Origin: Dinoroseobacter sp049800775
GTDB taxonomy: Bacteria; Pseudomonadota; Alphaproteobacteria; Rhodobacterales; Rhodobacteraceae
Assembly: GCF_049800775.1 (NCBI RefSeq)
Contig: NZ_JBNAFR010000002.1
Location: forward strand, 558,001 to 622,000
Reading direction: 5' to 3'
DNA: 64,000 nt
The notes under the pieces were generated by a model. It did not search any database and had not been told where the DNA came from. It saw nothing but the letters and a program-made list of their open reading frames with translations. The position numbers were made by a program, and so were the translations under genes. Of the stretch, positions 17,420 to 25,692 are shown piece after piece; within the stretch, counting starts at the first letter, position 1, and every line of letters starts with the position of its first letter.

Positions 17420-18951
17420 AAACTCTCCAGAAACGCGATGAGTGCGTTGCGGTCTTCGGTGGGCAGTCGGGCGACCCTGTCGCGGGCGCGCTCGGCTTCG
17501 CCACCATGCCACAGGATGGCCTCCGGAAGGGAGCGCGCCCGTCCGTCATGGAGGAACTGGCTGTGCCCGCTGACCTGCCGTGTCAGTCCGATACCCCAAA
17601 GCGGCGGCGTGCGCCACTCGCGCCCTGTCGCACGGGCCTCGGGACGGTTGTCGGCCAGGCCGGGACCCATGTCATGGAGCAAAAGGTCCGTATAAGGCCA
17701 GATCAGCTGGAAGCTTTGCGCCGGTTGGTCAGGCAGGCGGTGGGTGACGAAACTCGGGCGGTGGCAGGCGGCGCATCCTGCGGCGTGGAACACGCCCTTG
17801 CCGCGCAGCACCTGCGGGTCGCCGGCATCCGGGCGGGCGGGCACCCCGAGATTGCGGCTGTAGAACACCACGAGATCCATCGCATCCGCGGCGATTTCGA
17901 AGCTGCGGACATCCCCGTCGCCATGCGGCGCGTCACGGCAGGCCGCCTGTGCGGCGGTGCAGTCCCCCCAGGGGGCCGGCCGCAGGGGGCTGGAGATGCC
18001 GATATCGCCGGAGAACGCGTCCGCGACCTGCGCGCGCAAGCTGGGCATGCCCGCTTTCAGGCCGAAGCGGCCCAGCATGGGTTGGTCGAATTCTGTGGAC
18101 CAGACGATGTTCGGACGCCCTGAGATGCCGTCCCCATCGGCATCCTGCGGGTCGGCAAGGGCAAGGATATCCGCAGCCGGGATCGCCTCCAGCAAGCCGA
18201 GCCCGATCATCTGTGGCGCGACCCGGGGGCTGATCCTCGCCTCGGGTCCGAGAGGGCCGTAGCGCAGGTCCGCAAGACCGTAATCCGGGCGGCGCAGCTG
18301 CACGACCTCGCCATCGGGCAAGGTCACGCTCTGCTCGGTATAGGTGACTTCGAGCCGGTACTCGCCCGCCTGGCCGGGCGTGCCGAGATCCTGCAGTTGC
18401 CCGCCATAGACCGGGTGCGGCTGGTCCCCGTGAAACCCGGGGATCGGGGGCAGGGCGTCGTCCTGCGCGGCCGGGACCGACAGGCGCAGCAGCATGGAGG
18501 TGGCATCATCCTCCGGGCCCTCGGGTGCATGTCCGCGCCCGTCATTCACATGGCAGCGTTGGCAGGAGCGCGCATTGTAGAGCGGGCCAAGCCCGTCCGA
18601 GGCCAGGGTCGAGGAGGGCGACGAGACCCAGAGCTTGGCAAACATCGCGTCGCCCAGATGGAAGGTCATCTTGGCGTCATGAGCAAGATTTGCCGAGGGC
18701 TGCGAGAAGGCCGCGTCCCCGGGGGAACGGGGCACGGTGGCGGCCCCTGCGGGCATCGCCTCGAACCGGTGCGGGGTGTCGAACTGGGTCGGTGGGGCGA
18801 GCACGGCCTCGATCCGCGCGGTTTCTGCCGCGCTGCGGGGCGCGGGGTTCAGATGCAGATCCGCAAGGGCGGGCAGCGGGGTGGTTTCGAGACCGGTGGC
18901 GCTGCACGGCAAGCCGAGCAGCGCGGTCGCGATCAGAACGAAACGTGGCAT
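17416..18951 (-). CDS. Di-haem oxidoreductase (DHOR) family protein
   Basis: 511 residues. The start is the ATG at 18951. Signal peptide FVLIATALLGLPCSATG. Two c-type haem motifs are present: ARSCQRCHVNDGRG (about residue 135) and AAGCAACHRPSFVTH (about residue 388). The arrangement, with DGLGPLYNARSC before the first haem and LPDQPAQSFQLIWPYTDLLLHDMGP after the second, is that of the DHOR/thiol oxidoreductase family (PF06537). It should be periplasmic, and the homologous operons link it to iron uptake by redox cycling. It is co-translated with the following imelysin. Confidence 0.85.
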   Translation of the reverse strand: MPRFVLIATALLGLPCSATGLETTPLPALADLHLNPAPRSAAETARIEAVLAPPTQFDTPHRFEAMPAGAATVPRSPGDAAFSQPSANLAHDAKMTFHLGDAMFAKLWVSSPSSTLASDGLGPLYNARSCQRCHVNDGRGHAPEGPEDDATSMLLRLSVPAAQDDALPPIPGFHGDQPHPVYGGQLQDLGTPGQAGEYRLEVTYTEQSVTLPDGEVVQLRRPDYGLADLRYGPLGPEARISPRVAPQMIGLGLLEAIPAADILALADPQDADGDGISGRPNIVWSTEFDQPMLGRFGLKAGMPSLRAQVADAFSGDIGISSPLRPAPWGDCTAAQAACRDAPHGDGDVRSFEIAADAMDLVVFYSRNLGVPARPDAGDPQVLRGKGVFHAAGCAACHRPSFVTHRLPDQPAQSFQLIWPYTDLLLHDMGPGLADNRPEARATGREWRTPPLWGIGLTRQVSGHSQFLHDGRARSLPEAILWHGGEAERARDRVARLPTEDRNALIAFLESL

Positions 18952-19004
18952 CAAATAGGCTCCGGATCGACAGGGCGTGCGCGTATGGGGCAGTCGGATG
19001 TGGG

Positions 19005-19027
19005 AAAAACCGCCCCGTTTGGGGCGG
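19005..19027 (-). terminator. Intrinsic terminator or attenuator between the first imelysin gene and the di-haem gene
   Basis: On the minus strand CCGCCCC-AAAC-GGGGCGG (7-bp perfect stem) is followed at once by TTTTT. It lies between the imelysin stop and the di-haem start, so it may lower expression of the distal three genes relative to the first three. Confidence 0.72.
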
Positions 19028-19074
19028 ACCGGATATCATGGGCGCGCGGGGCCGGGGCCCCGGTGCGGGCCGGT

Positions 19075-20340
19075 CTACTCGAAGACAGCGCCGGGATTGT
19101 CGAGGCTGTCGGAGCCTTCGAACGCGATCGAGCTGACACCGAGGGCCGCGACCACACGTTCGATGGAACGGGTTTGGTCCACCAGCCCGTTCACACCGCC
19201 CATGACCAGCGCCTCGCCCGCGGCGTTGCCCTGCTCCAGCATCATGTCATAGCTGAACCCGGCTTCGGCGGCGGTCTTGATCCGCGCCAGCGCCATCATC
19301 GTGGTCGACAGCTTCAGGCTCATCTCGGTGTCGAGCGCCGGATCCGCCGCGGCCACGAGATCCTGCAGGGAGGGGCCTGCCACCAGCGAGCCGTCCACAC
19401 GGACATACTCGCCCAGATAGACGTTCTGCACGCCCAGCCCGTCATAATAGTGGCTGTTATGGGTGTTGTCGGAGAAGCAGTCATGCTCTTCCTCGGGATC
19501 GTTCAGCATCAGCCCGAGCCGCATCCGTTCGCCCGCCTGTTCCCCATAGGAGAGCGAGCCCATCCCTGTCAGCATGGCCGAAAGCGCTGCGGTTTCGTCT
19601 GCGATGAGTTGGTTGCGGGCTGCTCCGCCTTCCTGCCATTGCGCGGTCATCCACTCGAGATCCGAAACAAGCAACGCCGTTGCTGCCTGGAGATAAGCCG
19701 CGCGACGGGCGCAGTTCCCGCCTGTGCAGGTGTCACCCCCCGCGTAATCCGTCCAAGGACGGTCACCTGCACCGGGGCCGTGACCATTCAGGTCCTGACC
19801 CCAAAGGAGAAATTCGATGGCATGATAGCCGGTGGCCACGTTCGCCTCGACCCCGTCCGCCTCGTGCAGGGTCTCTGACAGCAGGGCGGGCGTGATGTCG
19901 GTGGCATCCACGTCGCTTCCGGCGACCGAGAACATCGGGGTTGCCACCACGTTGAGCACTGCGAGCTCGTTCTCGTCGGTCGGGCCGCCATAGCCCGCAT
20001 CCACATAATCGATCAGGCCTTCGTCGAGGGGCCAGGCATTCACCTTGCCTTCCCAGTCGTCGACGATGGCGTTGCCGAAGCGATAGACCTCGGTCTGCTG
20101 ATAGGGCACGCGCGCGGCGATCCATGCGGCCTTGGCGGCTTCCAGCGCCTCCGCAGAGGGGGTCTCGACCAGCGCGTCCACAGCCGTCAGCAGGCGCTGG
20201 GCGGTGGTCAGGCTGTCTTCGTATTTGGCAGCGGCAATATCGGCGTAGTTGGCAACCACTGCGCCGGGTTCGACGGCGAGGGCCGGGGCGGCGAACCCGA
20301 ACATGAGGGTCGTTGAAAGAAGGGCCTGGCGTTTCACTGG
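19075..20340 (-). CDS. Imelysin/M75-family iron-regulated protein
   Basis: 421 residues. The GTG at 20340 is preferred because AAAGGA lies just before it and a signal peptide follows directly (KRQALLSTTLMFGFAAPALA). The diagnostic imelysin motif is present as ATGYHAIEFLLWGQDLN (GxHxxE), with PYQQTEVYRFGNAIVDDWEG and GGDTCTGGNCARRAAYLQ around it. This resembles the IrpA/ICMP-type periplasmic proteins induced by iron starvation. It is the third gene after an IscR-like palindrome. The precise ligand (iron complex) is not established. Confidence 0.85.
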   Translation of the reverse strand, partial: PVKRQALLSTTLMFGFAAPALAVEPGAVVANYADIAAAKYEDSLTTAQRLLTAVDALVETPSAEALEAAKAAWIAARVPYQQTEVYRFGNAIVDDWEGKVNAWPLDEGLIDYVDAGYGGPTDENELAVLNVVATPMFSVAGSDVDATDITPALLSETLHEADGVEANVATGYHAIEFLLWGQDLNGHGPGAGDRPWTDYAGGDTCTGGNCARRAAYLQAATALLVSDLEWMTAQWQEGGAARNQLIADETAALSAMLTGMGSLSYGEQAGERMRLGLMLNDPEEEHDCFSDNTHNSHYYDGLGVQNVYLGEYVRVDGSLVAGPSLQDLVAAADPALDTEMSLKLSTTMMALARIKTAAEAGFSYDMMLEQGNAAGEALVMGGVNGLVDQTRSIERVVAALGVSSIAFEGSDSLDNPGAVFE

Positions 20341-20356
20341 TCTGGTGTCCTTTGGG

Positions 20357-20839
20357 TTAGTGAAGTGTCGGAGAGACGGCGGGGCGTCGTGGGGCGACCG
20401 GCGTCTCGCAGAGATGCATCCGCTTGAGCGCATGGCCGAAATCGGCCGCAAGAGCGGCGATGAGAGGGGCAACATCCGGGCGCACCAGGAGGATCGCGAT
20501 CAGCATCGCGTCCTCGCGGTCGCCCTCGGTGGCGGTGGTGATGAACTGGGCGAAACAGGCCTCGTCCGCGCCCAGACAGCGGCAATTCACGCCGTGGCAG
20601 GCCAGCGGGCGACGACCATGGCGCGCGCAGAGATTGACCAGATCCTCGAAAGTGGACATGACCCGGCGCCCGTCCTCGAGACCGAGGCCGCTGGCCAAGG
20701 CATTCCAGAGTCGAGCGCGGGCCTCGGGGCCATCGCGCCAGAGCCGCAGATAGCACACGGCGGTCGCTGCCGGGCGGTCGAGATCGGCCACAAGCCCGAT
20801 CGGCGCGCCGCCGGGAACATACTGGGGTTGCCGCCTCAT
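20357..20839 (-). CDS. Cysteine-motif protein of the iron operon, function unknown
   Basis: 160 residues. The ATG at 20839 follows GGAG. A helical protein with a striking cluster LACHGVNCRCLGADEACFAQ (C, CxC and a fourth Cys within 20 residues), ideal for binding iron, zinc or a cluster. No signal peptide, so probably cytoplasmic. It ends 16 bp before the imelysin gene. No family could be named. The position suggests a regulatory or metal-handling helper. Confidence 0.65.
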   Translation of the reverse strand: MRRQPQYVPGGAPIGLVADLDRPAATAVCYLRLWRDGPEARARLWNALASGLGLEDGRRVMSTFEDLVNLCARHGRRPLACHGVNCRCLGADEACFAQFITTATEGDREDAMLIAILLVRPDVAPLIAALAADFGHALKRMHLCETPVAPRRPAVSPTLH

Positions 20840-20888
20840 TGCGCGTCTCCGAGCGGGCCCGCGACGGGCTGGTTCTGCAGGACGCGGT

Positions 20889-21053
20889 TCACTGGTCCCG
20901 ATCCTTGCGCATGTCGCGATAGGCCAGCATCCACTCCATGGGGAGGCCTTCTGTGCTGGCGATCTCTTCGATCAGATCAAACGCCTCGGCCCGGTCAAAG
21001 GCGGGCAGATCGTCCGGATCTGGCGGCGGTGGCGGGGTCGGGGCAGCAGACAT
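20889..21053 (-). CDS. Small acidic proline-rich protein
   Basis: 54 residues from the ATG at 21053 (a longer in-frame reading to 21101 has no better start). MSAAPTPPPPPDPDDLPAFD is followed by RAEAFDLIEEIASTEGLPM, a short helix. It is the first gene after the IscR-like box and lies 49 bp before the Cys-motif gene. It is too short to assign a function. Confidence 0.5.
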   Translation of the reverse strand: MSAAPTPPPPPDPDDLPAFDRAEAFDLIEEIASTEGLPMEWMLAYRDMRKDRDQ

Positions 21054-21154
21054 GGCGGAAGTCCTCACAAACAGGGTGTGTCGGGCTTCCCTGATCTGCA
21101 ACCGGGGTGGCTGGACTTGGCGTAAACTTGAGTGAAACGATAGGGAATGTCAAT

Positions 21155-21171
21155 CCGACAAGTTTTGTCGG
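21155..21171 (-). promoter_or_regulatory. IscR-like palindrome (iron box)
   Basis: CCGACAAGTTTTGTCGG is a 17-bp palindrome (CCGACA-N5-TGTCGG), with 5+1+5+1+5 spacing identical to the IscR type 1 pattern YYGACTRWWWYAGTCRR, apart from a symmetric T/A change. On the minus strand a TTGACA -35-like hexamer (21153-21148) lies one base past it. It sits 102 bp upstream of the iron operon's first gene. IscR is the known iron regulator behind the 'Iron-Rhodo box' of Rhodobacterales; assigning it to this site is inference. Confidence 0.6.
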
Positions 21172-21278
21172 AAATAGATTTTCTGTCGCATCCCTCCGCA
21201 CCAGCGCCTCTCTGCACAGACACAGAGCCGGGCCAGACATGGCCCGTCACGGGGGGACGGAGGTTAGGGCAGGACGTG

Positions 21279-21313
21279 AAAAGACCCGCACGACGCCAAG
21301 CGCGGTGCGGGTC
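21279..21313 (-). terminator. Terminator of the sheath/metabolic operon
   Basis: On the minus strand GACCCGCAC...GTGCGGGTC (9-bp perfect stem, 13-nt loop) is followed by TTTT, 44 bp beyond the alcohol dehydrogenase stop. A second perfect stem (GCGCGGCC-AGA-GGCCGCGC, 21314-21332) lies between it and the stop. Confidence 0.7.
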
Positions 21314-21356
21314 GCGCGGCCAGAGGCCGCGCCACCGAAAACCGGGGCAACGCGCG

Positions 21357-22502
21357 TTAGAGGATCTGCGCCAGCAGAGCGCGCGTGTTCTCTTCGGTCA
21401 TCTCGATCGGGTTGCCGCCCGTGCTCGGATCGGCGAGGGCCCCGGCCACGACCCGGTCCATGTCCAGATCTTCCACCCCCAGCCCGGACAGGCTGGTCGG
21501 GATCCCGAGGCCGCCATTCAGCGCATCCACAAAGGCGCAGAACCCGTCAAACCCGCCCTCGATGCCGAGATAGGCCGCCGCATTGTCGAACCGCGCCGCG
21601 ATCGCGGGCCGGTTGAACTGCAGGACCGCGGGCATGCAGACCGCATTCGTGGTGCCATGATGGGTGTGATAGATCGCGCCGATGGGATGGGACAGGGCAT
21701 GGATCGCCCCCAGCCCCTTTTGAAAGGCCGTCGCCCCCATGGCCGCCGCCGACATCATATGCGCCCGCGCCTCCAGATCCGTGCCATCCGCATAGGCGCG
21801 GGGCAGGTAGTCCTTGACCAGCCGCATCCCCTCCAGCGCCATGCCCTGGGACATGGGGTGGTAATGGGGCGAGCTGAACGCCTCGACACAATGGGCGAAG
21901 GCATCGAGCCCGGTGCCCGCCGTGATCATCTTCGGCATGCCCACGGTCAGTTCGGGATCACAGATCACCTGCGCAGGCAGGAATTTCGGATGGAAGATGA
22001 TCTTCTTCTCTTCGGTCTCGGAATTGGTGATGACCGAGGCGCGCCCGACTTCCGATCCGGTCCCGGCGGTGGTGGGCACGGCCACGATGGGCGCGATGGC
22101 GTCCGGGTCCGCGCGGGTCCACCAGTCGCCAATATCCTCGAAATCCCAGAGCGGTCGCGTCTGGCCCGCATAGAACGCCACCAGCTTGCCGAGGTCGAGC
22201 CCGGACCCGCCGCCAAAGGCCACGACCCCGTCATGGCCGCCCTCCTTGAAGGCACGCACGCCGGCCTCGGCGTTCTTCTCGTTGGGGTTCGGATCCACAT
22301 CCGAGAAGAGCGCGCGCCCCAGCCCTGCGGCCTCCAGCAGATCGAGCGTACGGGTGGTGATCTCCATCTCCGCGAGCCCGCGATCCGTGATCAGCAGTGG
22401 CTTGGTGATGCCAGCCGCCGCGCAGGCCTCGGCAATCTCGGAAATACGGCCCGCCCCGAACCGGATGGCGGTGGGGTAGGACCAGTTGGCAGTGAGCGAC
22501 AT
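21357..22502 (-). CDS. Iron-containing alcohol dehydrogenase
   Basis: 381 residues. The start at 22502 gives MSLTANWSYPTAIRFGAG. Family III features are in order: VAFGGGSGLDLGKLVAFY (NAD/iron domain), PTTAGTGSEVGRASVI, TAGTGLDAFAHCVEAF and AIHALSHPIGAIYHTHHGT, the last two supplying the Asp/His metal ligands. It oxidises or reduces a small alcohol/aldehyde with NAD(H). It lies 5 bp after the aldehyde dehydrogenase stop, so the two should process consecutive alcohol-aldehyde-acid steps. The actual substrate is unknown. Confidence 0.88.
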   Translation of the reverse strand: MSLTANWSYPTAIRFGAGRISEIAEACAAAGITKPLLITDRGLAEMEITTRTLDLLEAAGLGRALFSDVDPNPNEKNAEAGVRAFKEGGHDGVVAFGGGSGLDLGKLVAFYAGQTRPLWDFEDIGDWWTRADPDAIAPIVAVPTTAGTGSEVGRASVITNSETEEKKIIFHPKFLPAQVICDPELTVGMPKMITAGTGLDAFAHCVEAFSSPHYHPMSQGMALEGMRLVKDYLPRAYADGTDLEARAHMMSAAAMGATAFQKGLGAIHALSHPIGAIYHTHHGTTNAVCMPAVLQFNRPAIAARFDNAAAYLGIEGGFDGFCAFVDALNGGLGIPTSLSGLGVEDLDMDRVVAGALADPSTGGNPIEMTEENTRALLAQIL

Positions 22503-22507
22503 GGGCG

Positions 22508-23875
22508 TCAGGCCTTCTTCAGGTGGTAGGATTTCGGTCGGGTCAGGTTGTGATAGCCGATGAGCGACAGGCCCCCGCCGCGCCCGGTATCCTTGCAGCC
22601 GGTCCAGCACAGGCCCGGGTCCAGATAGTCGGCGCGGTTCATGAAGACGGTGCCGGTCTCGATCTGATCGGCGATGGTCTCGGCGCGGGCGGCATCCTGG
22701 GTCCAGACCGAGGCGGTCAGCCCGAAATCGCTGTCATTCATCATGGCAATCGCCTCGGCATCGTTCTTGACGGGCATGATCCCGACCACGGGGCCGAAGC
22801 TTTCCTCGCGCATCACGCGCATCCCGTGGGTGACCCCCGTCAGGATCTGCGGGGTGAGATACGCGCCGCCATCATCCTCGGCAAAGGTCGGGATATGGGC
22901 CGTGGCCCCGGCGGCCACCGCCTCGGCGACCTGACCGCGCACGGTCTCGGCAAAGCGGGCATGGGCCATGGGGCCCAGCGTCGTTTCCGGATCCAGCGGG
23001 TTGCCCAGCTTGTAGCCCGAGACAATCGCCACGGCCTTCTCGACAAAGGCCTCGAACAGCGCTTCGGCCACATAGATCCGCTCGATCCCGCAGCAGCACT
23101 GACCCGAGTTGAACATCGCCCCATCGATCAGGGTCTCGGCCGCCGCGTCCAGATCCGCATCGTCGCAGACATAGCCCGGATCCTTGCCGCCCAGCTCCAG
23201 CCCGACACCGGTGAAGGTGCCCGCCGCCGCGCGTTCCATCGCCTGTCCGCCGGGGACGGAGCCGGTGAAGTTCACAAAGCCAAAGCTCCGCGCCGCGATC
23301 AGCTCGGACGTGGTCTGGTGGTCGAGAAACACGTTCTGGAACACGTCCTCCGGCACGCCCGCCGCATGAAACGCCTGCGCCATGCGTTCGCCCACAAGTG
23401 GGGTCTGGCTGGCATGTTTCAGCACCACCGCATTCCCGGCGATGAGCGCGGGCGCGACCGTGTTGATCGCGGTCATATAGGGGTAGTTCCACGGCGCCAC
23501 GACCAGCACGACGCCGTGGGGCACGCGCTTGATCACCCGGCGAAACGCATCGCTATCCTCGATGACGATATCGGCCAGCGCCTCTTCAGCGATCTCGGCC
23601 ATGTAGCTTGCCCGCTCGTCAAACCCGCCGAACTCGCCGCCATAGCGGATGGGTCGACCCATCTGATGGGCGAGCTCGGGCACGATCTCGTCATTCATCG
23701 CACCCACATTGGCGACACCCGCACGCACCAGCGCGATCCGTTCGGCAAGCGGACGGGCGGCCCAGTCAGCCTGCGCAGCGCGGGCCTGCGCGACCTGCGC
23801 ATGAGCGGCCTCGGCGGTCAGGGGCGTGCGCTCGGCATAAACCGAGCCATCGATTGGAGAGATACAGCGGATCAT
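22508..23875 (-). CDS. Aldehyde dehydrogenase (NAD(P)+)
   Basis: 455 residues from MIRCISPIDGSVYAERTPL. Class landmarks are seen: VVAPWNYPYMTAINTVAPAL, NFTGSVPGGQ, LELGGKDPGYVCDDADLD (catalytic Glu), NSGQCCCGIERIYV (catalytic Cys about residue 260) and EESFGPVVGIMP. It oxidises an aldehyde to the acid. The gene begins 1 bp after the glutamine-synthetase-like stop and precedes the alcohol dehydrogenase by 5 bp, so it is part of one catabolic operon. Substrate may be a gamma-glutamyl-amino aldehyde given the ligase, but that is inference. Confidence 0.88.
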   Translation of the reverse strand: MIRCISPIDGSVYAERTPLTAEAAHAQVAQARAAQADWAARPLAERIALVRAGVANVGAMNDEIVPELAHQMGRPIRYGGEFGGFDERASYMAEIAEEALADIVIEDSDAFRRVIKRVPHGVVLVVAPWNYPYMTAINTVAPALIAGNAVVLKHASQTPLVGERMAQAFHAAGVPEDVFQNVFLDHQTTSELIAARSFGFVNFTGSVPGGQAMERAAAGTFTGVGLELGGKDPGYVCDDADLDAAAETLIDGAMFNSGQCCCGIERIYVAEALFEAFVEKAVAIVSGYKLGNPLDPETTLGPMAHARFAETVRGQVAEAVAAGATAHIPTFAEDDGGAYLTPQILTGVTHGMRVMREESFGPVVGIMPVKNDAEAIAMMNDSDFGLTASVWTQDAARAETIADQIETGTVFMNRADYLDPGLCWTGCKDTGRGGGLSLIGYHNLTRPKSYHLKKA

Positions 23876-23876
23876 G

Positions 23877-25229
23877 TCAGGCCCTTTCAAAGCCGCGGGC
23901 GATTTCCCAGTCGGTGACGACGCGGTCGAACTCTTCCTGCTCCCATTCGCAGGCGCGGGTGTAGTGGTCGATCACACCGTCCCCCATGGCCGCGCGGAGC
24001 ATGGCCGAGCCGCGCAGGGTCTCTGTGGCCGCGCGCAAGGTCTGGGGAATGTCCTGCGCCTCGGCGGCGTCATAGACATCGCCCGTGGTGGCCGGGGCGA
24101 GTTGCATCTTGTCCTCGATGCCCTTGATCCCGGCGGCGAGCATGGCGGCCTGGGCGAGATAGGGGTTCAGGTCCGAGCCGCCGATCCGGCACTCAACCCG
24201 CACGCCCTTGGTTCCGTCGCCACAGAGCCGGAAGCCCGCCGTGCGATTGTCCACGGACCAGACGGTTTTGGTGGGCGCGAAGGTACCCTTGGCGAAGCGT
24301 TTGTAGCTGTTGATGTAGGGGGCCAGAAACGCGGTATAGTCCGGCGCATAGGCGATCACGCCGGCCATGTAATGCTCCATCAGCTCGGACATGCCCAGGG
24401 GCCGGTCTGCGTCGTAAAACGCGGGCTCCCCATCGCGCCAGAGCGACTGGTGCACATGGGAGGACGAGCCCACTTTCGTGTGGTGCCATTTCGGCAGGAA
24501 GCTTGCCGCCACACCATGCTGCCATGCGATCTCCTTGATGCCGTTCTTGGCGATGGTGTGGTGATCGGCGCAGGCCAGCGCTTCGGCGTAACGAATGTTC
24601 AGCTCTTCCTGACCGGTCTCGGCCTCGCCCTTGGAGTTCTCGATCGGCAGGCCCGCACCGTAAAGCTGGTTGCGGATCGGGCGCATCACGCCCTCTTCCT
24701 TGGTGGTCTGGAGGATGTGGTAATCCTCGTTATAGCCCGAGATCGGCGTCAGATCGCGGAAGCCGCCCTTGCGGATCTCGTCAAAGGATTTTTCGAAGAG
24801 AAAGAACTCCAACTCGGTGGCCATCATTGCCGTCAGACCCATCGCCTCGAGCCGGGCGATCTGCGCCTTCAGGACCTGCCGCGGGGCATGGGGCACGGGC
24901 GCATGGGTGTGGTGGTCGAGAATATCGCAGAGCACCATCGCCGTCCCCTCCAGCCAGGGGAGCACGCGGATCGTGCTCAGATCCGGGGCCATGATGTAAT
25001 CGCCATAGCCTTGCGACCAGCTGCTGGAGGCATAGCCATCGGGCGTCGCCATCTCGAGATCCGTGGCCAGCAGGTAGTTGCAGCAATGGGTCTCCTTGAA
25101 CGACGTTTCCACGAAATTCACCGCGTGGAAGCGCTTGCCCATCAACCGCCCCTGCATGTCGGGAAAGCAGGTCAGCACGGTGTCGATCTCGCCCGCGGCG
25201 ACGGCCTCTTTCAGCTCTTCAAAGGTCAT
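23877..25229 (-). CDS. Glutamine-synthetase-like gamma-glutamyl-amine ligase (PuuA-like)
   Basis: 450 residues. The GS fold is clear: MATELEFFLFEKSFDEIRKG (catalytic Glu strand), SSSHVHQSLWRDGEPAF, NRTAGFRLCGDGTKGVRVEC and RIGGSDLNPYLAQAAMLAAG. The C-terminal HYTRACEWEQEEFDRVVTDW fits the PuuA/GlnT-like subfamily rather than true GlnA, so it probably joins glutamate to an amine using ATP. It starts 9 bp after the tail-tube stop, with AAGGGA before the ATG, so it is on one transcript with the phage-tail-like genes. Confidence 0.85.
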   Translation of the reverse strand: MTFEELKEAVAAGEIDTVLTCFPDMQGRLMGKRFHAVNFVETSFKETHCCNYLLATDLEMATPDGYASSSWSQGYGDYIMAPDLSTIRVLPWLEGTAMVLCDILDHHTHAPVPHAPRQVLKAQIARLEAMGLTAMMATELEFFLFEKSFDEIRKGGFRDLTPISGYNEDYHILQTTKEEGVMRPIRNQLYGAGLPIENSKGEAETGQEELNIRYAEALACADHHTIAKNGIKEIAWQHGVAASFLPKWHHTKVGSSSHVHQSLWRDGEPAFYDADRPLGMSELMEHYMAGVIAYAPDYTAFLAPYINSYKRFAKGTFAPTKTVWSVDNRTAGFRLCGDGTKGVRVECRIGGSDLNPYLAQAAMLAAGIKGIEDKMQLAPATTGDVYDAAEAQDIPQTLRAATETLRGSAMLRAAMGDGVIDHYTRACEWEQEEFDRVVTDWEIARGFERA

Positions 25230-25238
25230 CGGTGTCCC

Positions 25239-25691
25239 TTATCCATTCTCTATCGTCAGGCCCTCATGGGCGATTTCCAGTGTCTCGATGGCCACTTCAT
25301 TGCCGTCGGATTTCAGGTCTGTACTGGTGATCTTCGTCGGCCAGGCATTGATCAGTTTCCAGACCATCGTGGGCTTCCCCTCTTCGTCCAACAAAGAGAT
25401 CTCGACGGGCTCGCGCTTGATCGTGTTCATCTTGATCTGCTGGAACCAGTCCCAGAACCGGTTATCCTTCACACAGACGCCCTTCTTGAGCGTGACGTTG
25501 CGCGTCTGGCTCAGGCCCGGCGTCTTGATGGTGGAAAACACCTTGGAGCCGCCCGCGCGGTACTCGATGATCTGGGTCTCGATGTCGAGGCCCGAGACCT
25601 CCTGGAACGCGATCGCGTCGCGCGCGCCGATTTTCACCGAGAAATAGAATTTCGGCAGGGGCCAATTGGTGTCTTGGATTTCACCGGACAT
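25239..25691 (-). CDS. Contractile-tail tube protein (T4 gp19/eCIS tube type)
   Basis: 150 residues. MSGEIQDTNWPLPKFYFSVKI, then AIAFQEVSGLDIETQIIEYR, SVTLKKGV-like SQTRNVTLKKGVCVKDN, and EISLLDEEGKPTMVWKLINA, ITSTDLKSDGNEVAIETLEI form the beta-barrel pattern of Phage_T4_gp19/eCIS inner-tube subunits. These stack as hexamers in a tail tube. The ATG follows the sheath stop by one base and no spike, baseplate, ATPase or terminator protein is nearby. Function in this context is unknown. Confidence 0.85.
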   Translation of the reverse strand: MSGEIQDTNWPLPKFYFSVKIGARDAIAFQEVSGLDIETQIIEYRAGGSKVFSTIKTPGLSQTRNVTLKKGVCVKDNRFWDWFQQIKMNTIKREPVEISLLDEEGKPTMVWKLINAWPTKITSTDLKSDGNEVAIETLEIAHEGLTIENG

Positions 25692-25692
25692 G

